From an uncultured Chitinophagaceae bacterium (GTDB taxonomy: Bacteria > Bacteroidota > Bacteroidia > Chitinophagales > Chitinophagaceae): a stretch of 15,724 bases of DNA. The position numbers were made by a program, and so were the translations under genes. The DNA lies in assembly GCA_946885335.1 (NCBI GenBank), contig CAMPGG010000048.1, positions 1 through 15,724 on the forward strand. The letters are read 5' to 3'. The notes under the pieces were generated by a model, which saw only the letters and a list, made by a program, of their open reading frames with translations, ran no database searches and was not told the DNA's origin. Of the stretch, positions 1-7,319 are shown piece by piece; the first letter of the stretch is position 1; the number at the start of each line of letters is the position of its first letter.

Positions 1-16
1 GATATTATTTATTACG

Positions 17-31
17 ATCAAATAATTTGAT
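17..31. promoter_or_regulatory. 15-bp palindrome upstream of the sterol-desaturase-family gene
   Basis: ATCAAAT-A-ATTTGAT is a perfect inverted repeat with 7-base arms around one central base. It lies about 75 bases before the start codon at 106. Its size and symmetry fit an operator for a dimeric regulator. AT-rich DNA yields such palindromes by chance, so function is only a possibility. Confidence 0.3.
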
Positions 32-69
32 ATGTTTAAATGTGTGTACCTCTTATATTATGAAAACTC

Positions 70-99
70 TATCCAATTTCTTACATTCATATCCAATTT
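70..99 (+). repeat. Direct repeat TATCCAATTT, two copies 20 bp apart
   Basis: TATCCAATTT occurs at 70-79 and again at 90-99, exactly 20 bases apart and so on the same face of the helix. The second copy ends six bases before the ATG at 106. The pair could be a binding site for a tandem-binding regulator or part of the promoter/5' leader. No -33/-7 Bacteroidota promoter match (TTTG ... TAnnTTTG) was found beside it. Confidence 0.35.
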
Positions 100-105
100 T
101 TATGG

Positions 106-1377
106 ATGGAAACTTATGGAAAGATTTTATTGATTGCCATGCCTGCATTTTTGCTGCTGGTCTTGTTTGAAAAATGGTATGGCTGGCGAAAAGGAATGGA
201 CACAGTCCGCAATATGGACATGATTTCCAGTTTGAGTTCCGGTGTTACCAATGCTACAAAAGATGTATTGGGTTTGAGTGTTGCCATCATTTCCTATCCA
301 TGGCTTGTTGATCAAATAGCAATCACACAAGTCAAGGGAACTTTCTTAACTTATTTCATTGCATTTATTGCACTTGATTTTGCCGGTTATTGGGTGCACC
401 GGATTTCGCATGAATACAATCTTTTCTGGAACAATCATATCATTCATCACAGCAGTGAAGAATTTAATTTGGCCTGCGCATTAAGACAAAGCATTTCATC
501 CATCTTAAAAATTTTCGCGGTCTTTTTATTGCCTGCTGCATTATTGGGTGTACCGGGGCAAGTGATCGCAGTTATTGCACCATTGCATTTATTCGCCCAG
601 TTCTGGTATCATACACGGCATATTAACAAAATGGGATTTTTAGAAAAAATCATTGTTACTCCTTCTCATCACAGGGTACATCATGCGATAAACCCGGTTT
701 ACCTGGATAAAAATTATTCGCAGATTTTAATTATTTGGGATAAACTTTTCGGCACCTTCCAGGAAGAATTACCTGATGTACCGCCGGTTTATGGTATTAC
801 AAGACCGGTAAGAACATGGAACCCGATCAAGATAAATTTTCAGCATTTGTTTTTATTGATGCAGGATGCATGGCGAACAAAAAAGTGGAAGGATAAATTA
901 CGCATCTGGTTTATGCCCACCGGTTGGCGGCCCGAAGATGTTGCTGAAAAATACCCGGTTTACAAAATTGAGGATGTGTATCATTTTGAAAAATATAATC
1001 CACAGCCTGTGAAGCGTATGAGCGTTTTTATCTGGTTTCAACTAATAATGCTTCTATTACTTATTAGTTACTTGTTTGGAAATATTGCTTCCATCGGTAG
1101 TCCTGGCATTTTTTATTATGGACTTTTTATTTTCTTAACCGTCTATGCCTTTACTGAGTTGATGGATCGCAATCCTTTTGCATTGTTTTGGGAATGCATT
1201 AAGAATGCACTTGGTGTTTACATAATTCTAAGCAGTGGCAATTGGTTTGGTGCCAACCAGTATGGAACCTGGATAAATACTTTCCTTATAACTTATTTTA
1301 TTTTTTCTACTATTACAACAGCATGGTTTGCCTGGCAGATCATGAAAGAAGAAAGATCCCTGAAACTTGCTTCCTGA
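106..1377 (+). CDS. Sterol desaturase / fatty acid hydroxylase superfamily protein, alkylglycerol monooxygenase-like
   Basis: A 423-residue integral membrane protein predicted to be a non-haem di-iron oxygenase. The histidine clusters of the superfamily are complete: H98-x3-H102, H111-x2-H114-H115 (in NNHIIHHSSEEFN), H169/H172, and H189-x2-H192-H193 (in TPSHHRVHH). Hydrophobic segments lie near 5-21, 53-65, 80-97 and 132-168, with more at about 309-330, 335-355 and 370-410 that go beyond the core domain. The blocks around HHSSEEFNLACALRQS and DKNYSQILIIWDKLFGTF recall eukaryotic alkylglycerol monooxygenase, the pterin-dependent ether-lipid cleaving enzyme. That similarity is judged from memory, so the substrate is inferred. 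Another possibility is a sterol- or fatty-acid hydroxylase. The ATG at 106 was chosen because it opens directly into the first membrane segment; an overlapping ATG at 102 is in another frame. The gene converges on the aldehyde dehydrogenase gene with six bases between stop codons. Confidence 0.9.
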   Translation: METYGKILLIAMPAFLLLVLFEKWYGWRKGMDTVRNMDMISSLSSGVTNATKDVLGLSVAIISYPWLVDQIAITQVKGTFLTYFIAFIALDFAGYWVHRISHEYNLFWNNHIIHHSSEEFNLACALRQSISSILKIFAVFLLPAALLGVPGQVIAVIAPLHLFAQFWYHTRHINKMGFLEKIIVTPSHHRVHHAINPVYLDKNYSQILIIWDKLFGTFQEELPDVPPVYGITRPVRTWNPIKINFQHLFLLMQDAWRTKKWKDKLRIWFMPTGWRPEDVAEKYPVYKIEDVYHFEKYNPQPVKRMSVFIWFQLIMLLLLISYLFGNIASIGSPGIFYYGLFIFLTVYAFTELMDRNPFALFWECIKNALGVYIILSSGNWFGANQYGTWINTFLITYFIFSTITTAWFAWQIMKEERSLKLAS

Positions 1378-1383
1378 GTATAA

Positions 1384-2862
1384 TTAAATCAGTGGATCTT
1401 TTGTCAGTACATTATTTACAGTACGATAAATATGCAATGGATTTTCATTTTTCAATTCATCAGGCAAGAAATCATTGCTCCAGTTTTGAAAACATATTGG
1501 TCTTGAAAACCTTTTAATGCCATCGGCACCCACAGAAGTAAATCTTGAATCTGTTGTTGCAGGAAATGGGCCACCATGATGCATAGACTGGCAGACTTCT
1601 ACTCCGGTAGGAACACCATTTAACACCAGTCTTCCACAAATGTTTTTAATTGATTCTATTATTAAAGCATTTTCATGCAGGTCATTATTTGTAGCCATAA
1701 CAGATGCGGTTAACTGGCCTTCAATAGAAAGAGCTACTTCATGCATTTGTTCCAGGTTGTTGCACTGAATCATTAATGAATAAGGACCGAATACTTCTTT
1801 ATGTAAGAAGTTATTTTGAATAAATTCCTCCGCATCAACTTTAGCAATGGTTGGAATTCCCTGGTTTTCCAATGCCCTATTTTCTGCAACAGCTACCGTT
1901 TCAACGCTTGACTGTGAAAGTGCTGTTTCCCGCTTTTCAACATAACTTTTATAAATGCCTGGATGCAGCATGGTCGCAGGTGATGTTTGCCTGATTTGCT
2001 CACTTAGTAACGTCATAAAACGATCCAGTTCCTCGCTCCTTAAGGCGATCATCAAACCTGGATTGGTGCAAAATTGTCCTGATCCTAATGTAATGGATGC
2101 CGCCATATTTTTTGCAAGGCCTTCTGCATCCTCTTTTAATTTTCCCGGCAATATAAACACGGGATTCACACTGCCCATTTCAGCAAATACCGGGATAGGA
2201 TCCTTTCTTTGATTGGCAAAATTGTACAAAGCCATCCCGCCTTCAAAGGAACCTGTAAAACCTACAGCTTTTGTGTATGGATGCTGAACCAGTTGTTTGC
2301 CGGTTTCATTACCTCCATGCACATGCGCAAAAATTCCATCCGGCATATTAAGGATCCTGGCCGTTTTTAAAATGATTTCAGCAACCCGGTCTGATGTTTT
2401 GGCATGTGCCGGGTGAGCTTTTATAATGACCGGGCAGCCTGCTGCTAATGCGCAGGCAGTATCACCTCCTGCTGTTGAATAAGCAAACGGAAAATTGCTT
2501 GCACCAAAAACAACGACCGGGCCCAGCGGAACCTGCATTTTTCGCAACCCCGGTAATGGTTTATTGTTTTCATCATGCTTTGCATCGATAGACGCTTCCA
2601 GCCAATTACCTCTTTCACAAGCATCTGCATAACTGCTAAGCTGGAATGCTGTTCTTGTTCTTTCATTGCGTAAACGGGCCAATGGCAAATTGGTTTCCAT
2701 GGCAGCAATTTCTAATAATTCATCACCAGCTTCTTCTAACGCAACAGCAATAGCCCGCATAAAATCTGCTCGTTTTTTTAATGGCAATTTCTTGTATTCA
2801 TGAAAAGCTTTCCATGCATTTTGCAATACCCTGTCTATATCCTTTGTTATTTCAGTTTCCAT
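1384..2862 (-). CDS. NADP-dependent alpha-ketoglutarate semialdehyde (2,5-dioxovalerate) dehydrogenase
   Basis: Aldehyde dehydrogenase superfamily enzyme of 492 residues counted from the ATG at 2862. It is predicted to oxidise 2-oxoglutarate semialdehyde to 2-oxoglutarate in the cytosol. Catalytic parts are intact: Asn123 (ASNFPFA), the cofactor-binding Lys148 (VIIKAHPAH), the general base Glu228 (FAEMGS) and nucleophile Cys265 (GQFCTNPG). The ASNFPFA, KAHPAH and FAEMGSVNP blocks and the C-terminal RFSRPICFQN block are typical of the NADP-type ketoglutarate-semialdehyde branch rather than betaine- or succinate-semialdehyde enzymes. A TTG two codons upstream (2868) would lengthen the protein, but the ATG is preferred. 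It lies about 40 bases downstream of the dihydrodipicolinate-synthase-family gene on the same strand, so the two probably form one operon. Family call is firm; exact physiological substrate follows from the neighbour. Confidence 0.92.
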   Translation of the reverse strand: METEITKDIDRVLQNAWKAFHEYKKLPLKKRADFMRAIAVALEEAGDELLEIAAMETNLPLARLRNERTRTAFQLSSYADACERGNWLEASIDAKHDENNKPLPGLRKMQVPLGPVVVFGASNFPFAYSTAGGDTACALAAGCPVIIKAHPAHAKTSDRVAEIILKTARILNMPDGIFAHVHGGNETGKQLVQHPYTKAVGFTGSFEGGMALYNFANQRKDPIPVFAEMGSVNPVFILPGKLKEDAEGLAKNMAASITLGSGQFCTNPGLMIALRSEELDRFMTLLSEQIRQTSPATMLHPGIYKSYVEKRETALSQSSVETVAVAENRALENQGIPTIAKVDAEEFIQNNFLHKEVFGPYSLMIQCNNLEQMHEVALSIEGQLTASVMATNNDLHENALIIESIKNICGRLVLNGVPTGVEVCQSMHHGGPFPATTDSRFTSVGADGIKRFSRPICFQNWSNDFLPDELKNENPLHIYRTVNNVLTKDPLI

Positions 2863-2903
2863 CTTCAATTTATTTTATCCATTATTTTTTAAATACTGAA
2901 TAT

Positions 2904-3827
2904 TTAATTATTCATTTTAATTTTTTCATATTGAATAAACCGGCTGTTTTCCATTGCGTCATGAATAATAGCTGTTATTCTGTTTCGTTCCTCGCCTTCC
3001 AACACCAACCTGGGTGCCCTGACGTATTCGGAACCAATGCCTGTCATCGTTTCTGCCAGTTTAATATATTGAACCAGTTTGGGGTGAATGTCCAGTTCGA
3101 GCAGTGGCATAAACCAACGGTATAATGTTCTTGCCTCATTTAAATTTCCTTCGGAAATCAAGTTATACAGTGTAACTGTTTCATGGGGAAATGCACAAAC
3201 CAAACCTGCAACCCAGCCATCAGCACCTGCAGCCAATTCTTCCAATGCTAATGTATCAACGCCACATAAAATTTTATAACGATCCCCAAAGCGATTGATC
3301 ATTCGCGTTACATTGGTCACATCCCGTGTACTTTCTTTAACAGCCTGGATATTGGAAATAGCTGCCAGTTCATCAAACATATCCAGGGTGATTTCAGTTT
3401 TATAATCTACCGGGTTATTGTAGATCATAATTGGCAGTGAAGTTTGATTGGCAATGGTTTTAAAATAGGCAACAGTTTCCCGCTGATCGGGTTTGTAGCG
3501 CATGGGCGGCAATAACATTAAACCGCTGGCACCCCATTTTTCGGCCAGTCCCGCTTGCGCAACGGCTGCTTTTGTAGAACCTTCCGCAATATTAATAATG
3601 ACCGGCAGTCTTCCATCTACCTTTTCAATAGCAAAGCGAACCAGTTGTTCTTTTTCGTTTGTTGTTAATACACTGGCTTCACCCAAAGTGCCACCAAGAA
3701 CGATTCCATGCACGCCAGCCGATACCTGTGCATCCAGGTTTTTGCCAAACAAATCCAGGTCCAGTTCATCATTTGCTGTAAACTTTGTGGTTAATGCGGG
3801 AAAAACTCCTTTCCAGGATATACTCAT
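2904..3827 (-). CDS. Dihydrodipicolinate synthase family lyase, probable producer of 2-oxoglutarate semialdehyde
   Basis: A 307-residue class I aldolase-fold TIM barrel. The Schiff-base Lys164 (QAVKEST) and catalytic Tyr136 (MIYNNP) are present, as is the GTLGE loop at 46-50 that replaces the GTTGE of true DapA. DapA's second-subunit Tyr appears lost (LLPPMRYKP), and the Arg that follows YNVPS in DapA is absent (YNNPVDYK), so lysine biosynthesis is unlikely. The next gene in the operon is a ketoglutarate-semialdehyde dehydrogenase. Known family members that feed that enzyme are pyrroline-4-hydroxy-2-carboxylate deaminase (hydroxyproline catabolism), 5-keto-4-deoxy-glucarate dehydratase and 2-keto-3-deoxy-L-arabonate dehydratase. 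I favour the hydroxyproline deaminase because this pairing with the NADP-type dehydrogenase is familiar in Bacteroidota. No epimerase or oxidase gene is inside the window to settle it. Confidence 0.9.
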   Translation of the reverse strand: MSISWKGVFPALTTKFTANDELDLDLFGKNLDAQVSAGVHGIVLGGTLGEASVLTTNEKEQLVRFAIEKVDGRLPVIINIAEGSTKAAVAQAGLAEKWGASGLMLLPPMRYKPDQRETVAYFKTIANQTSLPIMIYNNPVDYKTEITLDMFDELAAISNIQAVKESTRDVTNVTRMINRFGDRYKILCGVDTLALEELAAGADGWVAGLVCAFPHETVTLYNLISEGNLNEARTLYRWFMPLLELDIHPKLVQYIKLAETMTGIGSEYVRAPRLVLEGEERNRITAIIHDAMENSRFIQYEKIKMNN

Positions 3828-3952
3828 AACATAATTTTAATTCTAAGTTAAGTCTTCATTTACAAAACCCTCAGGCTATGATTTTACTATTGATAAAATT
3901 TTTCTGTGATATTTTTAACAATCCGCATTTTGACGCTGGCATTATTTATTCG

Positions 3953-3964
3953 TCAGATATCTGA
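3953..3964. promoter_or_regulatory. 12-bp perfect palindrome between divergent genes
   Basis: TCAGATATCTGA is fully self-complementary. It lies 29 bases before the DUF4197 start codon, in the 166-base divergent intergenic region shared with the lyase gene. It could be an operator for either direction. A second, weaker inverted repeat (ATTTTA ... TAAAAT, 3881-3899) is in the same gap. Function is unproven. Confidence 0.3.
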
Positions 3965-3993
3965 ACACTGATTTATTTACCAACACATATTTT

Positions 3994-4680
3994 ATGCGAA
4001 AAATTTATTCTATCCTTTTAGTCTCCTTTTTAATAGTAGGAAGTTTTTCCTGTAGCGGGCTAAAAAAGTTTTCTGGTTATGTTTTAACAGAACAGGATGC
4101 AGCAGCAGCAATCAGGCAATTACTGAATATGGGTGCAAGCAGCGATGGCATGATGAATACATTCAGTAAAGAAAATATGCTGTCTGCCATTTTCCCAGAA
4201 CCGGTCAGCAATGTATTAACTACTTTACAGCAACTGGGACTCACAAATGAAATTGATCGGTTTACAACTACTTTAAGTCTTGCCGCGGAACAAACCGCGG
4301 AGAAGTCGGTTCCAATTTTTGCACATAGTATCAGCCAGTTAAAATTTAAGGATGCGGTGCGCATTGTAAAGAATGGTGGTACGGCTGCAACCGATTACCT
4401 GCGTTCATCAACAGGAGATAGTCTACGCATTGCCGTTAAACCTGTTATGCAGCAGGCTATCAGTGAATATAAACTGGATCAGCAATGGGCCAAAATAATT
4501 AAACCGACCAGTGTGATTGGCGGTGCAAAAATAAATACTGATTTATCTAACCTGATGGCTGGTGTTGTTACTGAAATGATGTTTCGCAAAATTGAAGCAG
4601 AAGAAAGAAAAGTAAGAACTGAAGCTTCAGCAAGAACCACTACCCTTTTACAAAAAGTATTTTCAAAGGACTGGAATTAA
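3994..4680 (+). CDS. DUF4197 family lipoprotein
   Basis: A 228-residue protein with a signal sequence (MRKIYSILLVSFLIVGSFSC) ending at a Cys in position 20. This suggests signal peptidase II processing and lipid anchoring; the residues before Cys (SFS) are a loose lipobox. The rest, about 30-225, matches DUF4197 as I know it: helical, with the FKDAVRIVKNGGTAATDYL segment (F107-ish to L125-ish), the PVMQQAI segment and the conserved C-terminal ARTTTLLQKVF end. The biochemical role of this family is not known to me. The protein should sit in the periplasm or on a membrane. The gene stands alone: it is divergent from the lyase operon and followed 22 bases later by a strong terminator, so it is probably monocistronic. 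Confidence 0.9.
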   Translation: MRKIYSILLVSFLIVGSFSCSGLKKFSGYVLTEQDAAAAIRQLLNMGASSDGMMNTFSKENMLSAIFPEPVSNVLTTLQQLGLTNEIDRFTTTLSLAAEQTAEKSVPIFAHSISQLKFKDAVRIVKNGGTAATDYLRSSTGDSLRIAVKPVMQQAISEYKLDQQWAKIIKPTSVIGGAKINTDLSNLMAGVVTEMMFRKIEAEERKVRTEASARTTTLLQKVFSKDWN

Positions 4681-4702
4681 TTTCCGTTTAACCTCCAACC
4701 AT

Positions 4703-4726
4703 ACCCGGGCTTGCCCGGGTTTTTTT
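4703..4726 (+). terminator. Rho-independent terminator of the DUF4197 gene
   Basis: ACCCGGG, loop CTTG, CCCGGGT, followed by six further T residues. The stem is a perfect 7 base pairs, mostly G-C, with a 4-base loop, 22 bases after the TAA stop. It stands out sharply from the AT-rich surroundings. Confidence 0.93.
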
Positions 4727-4785
4727 ATTATCAATAAGGTAATAAAGGATTGCTACGTTTAATGCAGTATTTCAAGTATGCCATA

Positions 4786-4842
4786 GTTCGACAACCCTTC
4801 GACAAGCTCCCACGATATACATCGGGGCAAGCAAGGGTGACA
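4786..4842. repeat. Imperfect palindromic intergenic element
   Basis: Nested complementary arms are visible: ACCCTT (4794-4799) with AAGGGT (4833-4838), GCT with AGC inside them, CCC with GGG, and CGAT with ATCG around an ATAC loop (4817-4820). The outer part carries TTCGACA twice in close succession (about 4787-4793 and 4798-4804). The TTCGACAAGCTC core resembles a dispersed extragenic palindrome common in many Bacteroidota genomes. Only one copy lies in this window, so the repeat status rests on recognition and symmetry. Confidence 0.5.
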
Positions 4843-4883
4843 TTCCATTTTTAGAAAGTTCGCTCAATAGAAAACAGAATGTT

Positions 4884-4940
4884 GAAGAGTGCGACGCAAT
4901 TGGGTTTCATAGTAGTAATTTAGCCGGGTTCATAAAAAGG
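4884..4940. repeat. Possible dispersed non-coding repeat block
   Basis: The stretch starting GAAGAGTGCGACGCAATT and ending near GGTTCATAAAAAGG is richer in G and C than the flanking DNA and has no reading frame. The GAGTGCGACGCAA core looks to me like an intergenic repeat of Chitinophagaceae-type genomes. There is no second copy in this window, so this is tentative. Confidence 0.3.
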
Positions 4941-5046
4941 ATACTGTCTTAAGATTGTTCGATAAATAAATGACTTAATATTATTTACAATGAATACATG
5001 ATAACCAGGTGCTTATTCTCAAAATCAAAAATCTTTATCTTTCAGT

Positions 5047-6849
5047 ATGAAGATTCTGTGGCAATATTTAAAACCTCATAAAGCTGTTATCTTTTTATCA
5101 CTCTTATTTGCCGGCATCGCACAGTTATTAAGCCTGATTGACCCGCTGATCTTTGGGAAAATTATTGATGATTATGCCACCAATCCCGGCAACCGCACCC
5201 AGCAGGAATTGGTTAAAGGCGTTTTATACTGGCTGGGTATTGCTATTGCAGTAGCAATGCTTGCAAGATTATTTAAAGCCTTCCAGGAATATACAACCAG
5301 ACTTGCTGTGGCACGTTTTGGCATGCAGATCTTCAATGATGGTTTAAGACAAACATTGCGATTGTCTTTCCAGGAATTTGAGGATAGCCGCAGTGGTGAA
5401 ACACTTTCTGTTTTGCAAAAAGTAAAAACCGATACTGAGCGGTTTGTAAGTTCATTTATCAATATTGTTTTTTCTTCTGTTGTTGGTATCGGTTTTTTGA
5501 TCTGGTACAGTATCACCAAAAACTGGATGCTGATACCGGTTTTTGTTTTTGGTATCCTGGTATTAGGTTCTTTGACCGGGCTTCTTTCCAAAAAAATAAA
5601 AACGGTACAACGTTCCATTAATCGTGAGACCAATAAAATGTCGGGTGTAATAACAGAGAGCCTGCGCAATATTGAATTGGTGAAAAGTCTTGGATTAACA
5701 TTTCCTGAAATAAGACGACTCAGGGAACAAACAAAAAAAATCTTTGACCTGGAAATGGTAAAAGTAAAGAAAGTGCGTTCGCTTTCTTTTTTGCAGGGAA
5801 CAACACTTAACCTGCTTCGTCAATCCATATTATTTATTTTGCTTTGGTTGATATTCCGGGATGTTTTAACTACCGGGGAGTTGATCAGTATGCAATTTAT
5901 TTCAACCACTATTTTTGTTCCGCTGCAGGATCTTGGTAATATCATTCTTCAATATCGCGAAGTGGAAGCATCGGTAAATAATTTTGACCAGTTAATGCAT
6001 AAACCGATTGAAATAAGGCCACCAGAGCCTGTTGAGATCGGTGAGCTTCATGAACTGCGTTTTGAGCATGTGGTCTTTAACCATAAATCTGCATCTTATA
6101 ATGCCATTGATAATATTTCCTTTGAGGTAAAGTCAGGTGAAACCATTGCATTTGTTGGACCATCAGGATCCGGCAAATCTACATTGGTGAAATTATTGGT
6201 TGGATTATACAAACCGGTAAGCGGTGGTATTTATTTCAACAACCAGGAATCAGCGCAAATCCGGTATAATGAATTGAGAAGGCAGATTGGTTTTGTAACA
6301 CAGGACACGCAATTATTTGCAGGAACCATCAAAGACAATATGTTGTTTGTAAAAGCAGATGCCACTGATGAAGAAATATTATCGGCCATTCATAAAGCGG
6401 CAGCAACACCATTGCTGAAAAGATCTTCACATGGCATTGATACCCGGTTAGGAGAAAGCGGAATGAAATTATCCGGTGGGGAAAAGCAAAGGATTTCAAT
6501 TGCCAGGGCATTGCTTCGTAATCCCAGGTTATTGATCTTTGATGAAGCAACATCAGCACTCGATTCATTAACAGAAGAAAATATTACCAATACCATTCGT
6601 AAAATTTCAGCGGAAGGCGACCAGATCACCATTTTGATCGCTCACCGGCTTTCAACAATTATGCATGCCGATGTTATTTATGTGCTGGAAAAAGGGAAAT
6701 TCGCAGAGATCGGTTCGCATGAAGAGCTGTTGCTGCAAAAAGGATTGTATTATGCTATGTGGAGACAACAAGTTGGTGAAAGAAGAGAGGATGCAAGACC
6801 AAAAGTTGAAGAAATAAATGAAGAAACTGGAGACAATTTAGAATCATGA
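5047..6849 (+). CDS. ABC exporter half-transporter, fused permease and ATPase (MsbA-like)
   Basis: A 600-residue type IV ABC exporter half that should work as a homodimer in the inner membrane. The N-terminal transmembrane domain (about 1-310) has hydrophobic spans near 14-34, 57-76, 137-154, 161-180, 256-272 and 283-300. The ATPase domain (about 335-580) is complete: Walker A GPSGSGKST (371-379), Q-loop Gln419 (VTQDTQLFAGT), signature LSGGEKQR (475-482), Walker B LLIFDE with catalytic Glu500, and switch His533 (IAHRLST). The cargo cannot be read from sequence; MsbA-like lipid export or drug/peptide efflux are the usual options, and no partner half-transporter is adjacent. It starts about 320 bases after a terminator, so it has its own promoter. 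Its stop overlaps the next start by ATGA, so the small downstream gene is translated with it. Confidence 0.95.
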   Translation: MKILWQYLKPHKAVIFLSLLFAGIAQLLSLIDPLIFGKIIDDYATNPGNRTQQELVKGVLYWLGIAIAVAMLARLFKAFQEYTTRLAVARFGMQIFNDGLRQTLRLSFQEFEDSRSGETLSVLQKVKTDTERFVSSFINIVFSSVVGIGFLIWYSITKNWMLIPVFVFGILVLGSLTGLLSKKIKTVQRSINRETNKMSGVITESLRNIELVKSLGLTFPEIRRLREQTKKIFDLEMVKVKKVRSLSFLQGTTLNLLRQSILFILLWLIFRDVLTTGELISMQFISTTIFVPLQDLGNIILQYREVEASVNNFDQLMHKPIEIRPPEPVEIGELHELRFEHVVFNHKSASYNAIDNISFEVKSGETIAFVGPSGSGKSTLVKLLVGLYKPVSGGIYFNNQESAQIRYNELRRQIGFVTQDTQLFAGTIKDNMLFVKADATDEEILSAIHKAAATPLLKRSSHGIDTRLGESGMKLSGGEKQRISIARALLRNPRLLIFDEATSALDSLTEENITNTIRKISAEGDQITILIAHRLSTIMHADVIYVLEKGKFAEIGSHEELLLQKGLYYAMWRQQVGERREDARPKVEEINEETGDNLES

Positions 6850-7280
6850 ACAAGAAAAAAGAAGTACTCGATATCATTAATATTATCCTGGAGGATTGCA
6901 TCATGGCTTATCCCCTGTCTTCATTTGTTATCAGCCTGTATAAACAATATGGTCAAAGGGGAAGCCTGAGTAAAAAACAGTTGCAGGGATTGTATTCAAA
7001 AGCATCTGAAATAAAAGATATGCCCCCGGGAAAATTAGCGGCTTTGGAATCGATCATCAAGAAAATGCCGACACGTTATAAATCGGAATTACCTGAACCC
7101 AAACCATTATTTGAAAAAGATGAATTGGCAGGGCAACTGCTGGATGATATTTTAGCTAAATACCCTGACCATAAAAGGGCTTTGTATATTAAGTCGCGGT
7201 ATGATAATAATGAAGTGCTGACACCCGCAGAAATGAACGACCTGAAAAGATTTCACAAAGTGATTACCAGCAAGGGATAA
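6846..7280 (+). CDS. Conserved-looking small protein coupled to the ABC exporter, function unknown
   Basis: A 144-residue protein I do not recognise. It has no signal peptide or membrane span, is rich in Lys, Leu and Glu, and reads as mostly alpha-helical. A central Pro-rich turn (ELPEPKPLFEKDE, about 79-91) separates an N-terminal helical part from a C-terminal part containing LLDDILAKYPDHKRALYIKSR, which loosely resembles a TPR-like helix pair. The ATG overlaps the TGA of the ABC exporter (ATGA at 6846-6849), implying translational coupling and probably a shared role. It converges on rimO with a 39-base gap and no visible terminator hairpin. The close overlap, full frame and similar codon use make it very likely a real gene. 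Confidence 0.85.
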   Translation: MNKKKEVLDIINIILEDCIMAYPLSSFVISLYKQYGQRGSLSKKQLQGLYSKASEIKDMPPGKLAALESIIKKMPTRYKSELPEPKPLFEKDELAGQLLDDILAKYPDHKRALYIKSRYDNNEVLTPAEMNDLKRFHKVITSKG

Positions 7281-7319
7281 AATGAAAAAAGCAAAATGTA
7301 AAAATCCTAAACCAAACAA

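Larger units (their letters stand above)
4681..5046. other. Non-coding region between the DUF4197 gene and the ABC exporter
   Basis: This 366-base stretch has no credible gene on either strand. It contains the terminator of the upstream gene (4703-4726), an imperfect palindromic element (4786-4842), and a more GC-rich block (4884-4940) that looks like a dispersed repeat. About 100 bases of AT-rich leader before the exporter start at 5047 must hold its promoter. I find no exact TAnnTTTG box there. Confidence 0.6.

Noticed and set aside
1955..2708. Open frames overlapping the aldehyde dehydrogenase gene in other frames
   Set aside because: They lack recognisable domains and run through a strongly conserved coding region; they are by-products of its codon usage.
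2863..2868. TTG start for the aldehyde dehydrogenase
   Set aside because: The ATG at 2862 is two codons in and family proteins do not need the extra residues.
2904..3827. Calling this gene dapA (lysine biosynthesis)
   Set aside because: The second-subunit Tyr and the Arg after the YNVPS motif are missing, and the operon partner is a ketoglutarate-semialdehyde dehydrogenase.
4283..4300. CCGCGG repeated twice around AACAAA, a GC-rich potential hairpin
   Set aside because: It lies inside the DUF4197 coding frame (encoding part of AAEQTAEKS), has no T-tract and is well explained as coding sequence.
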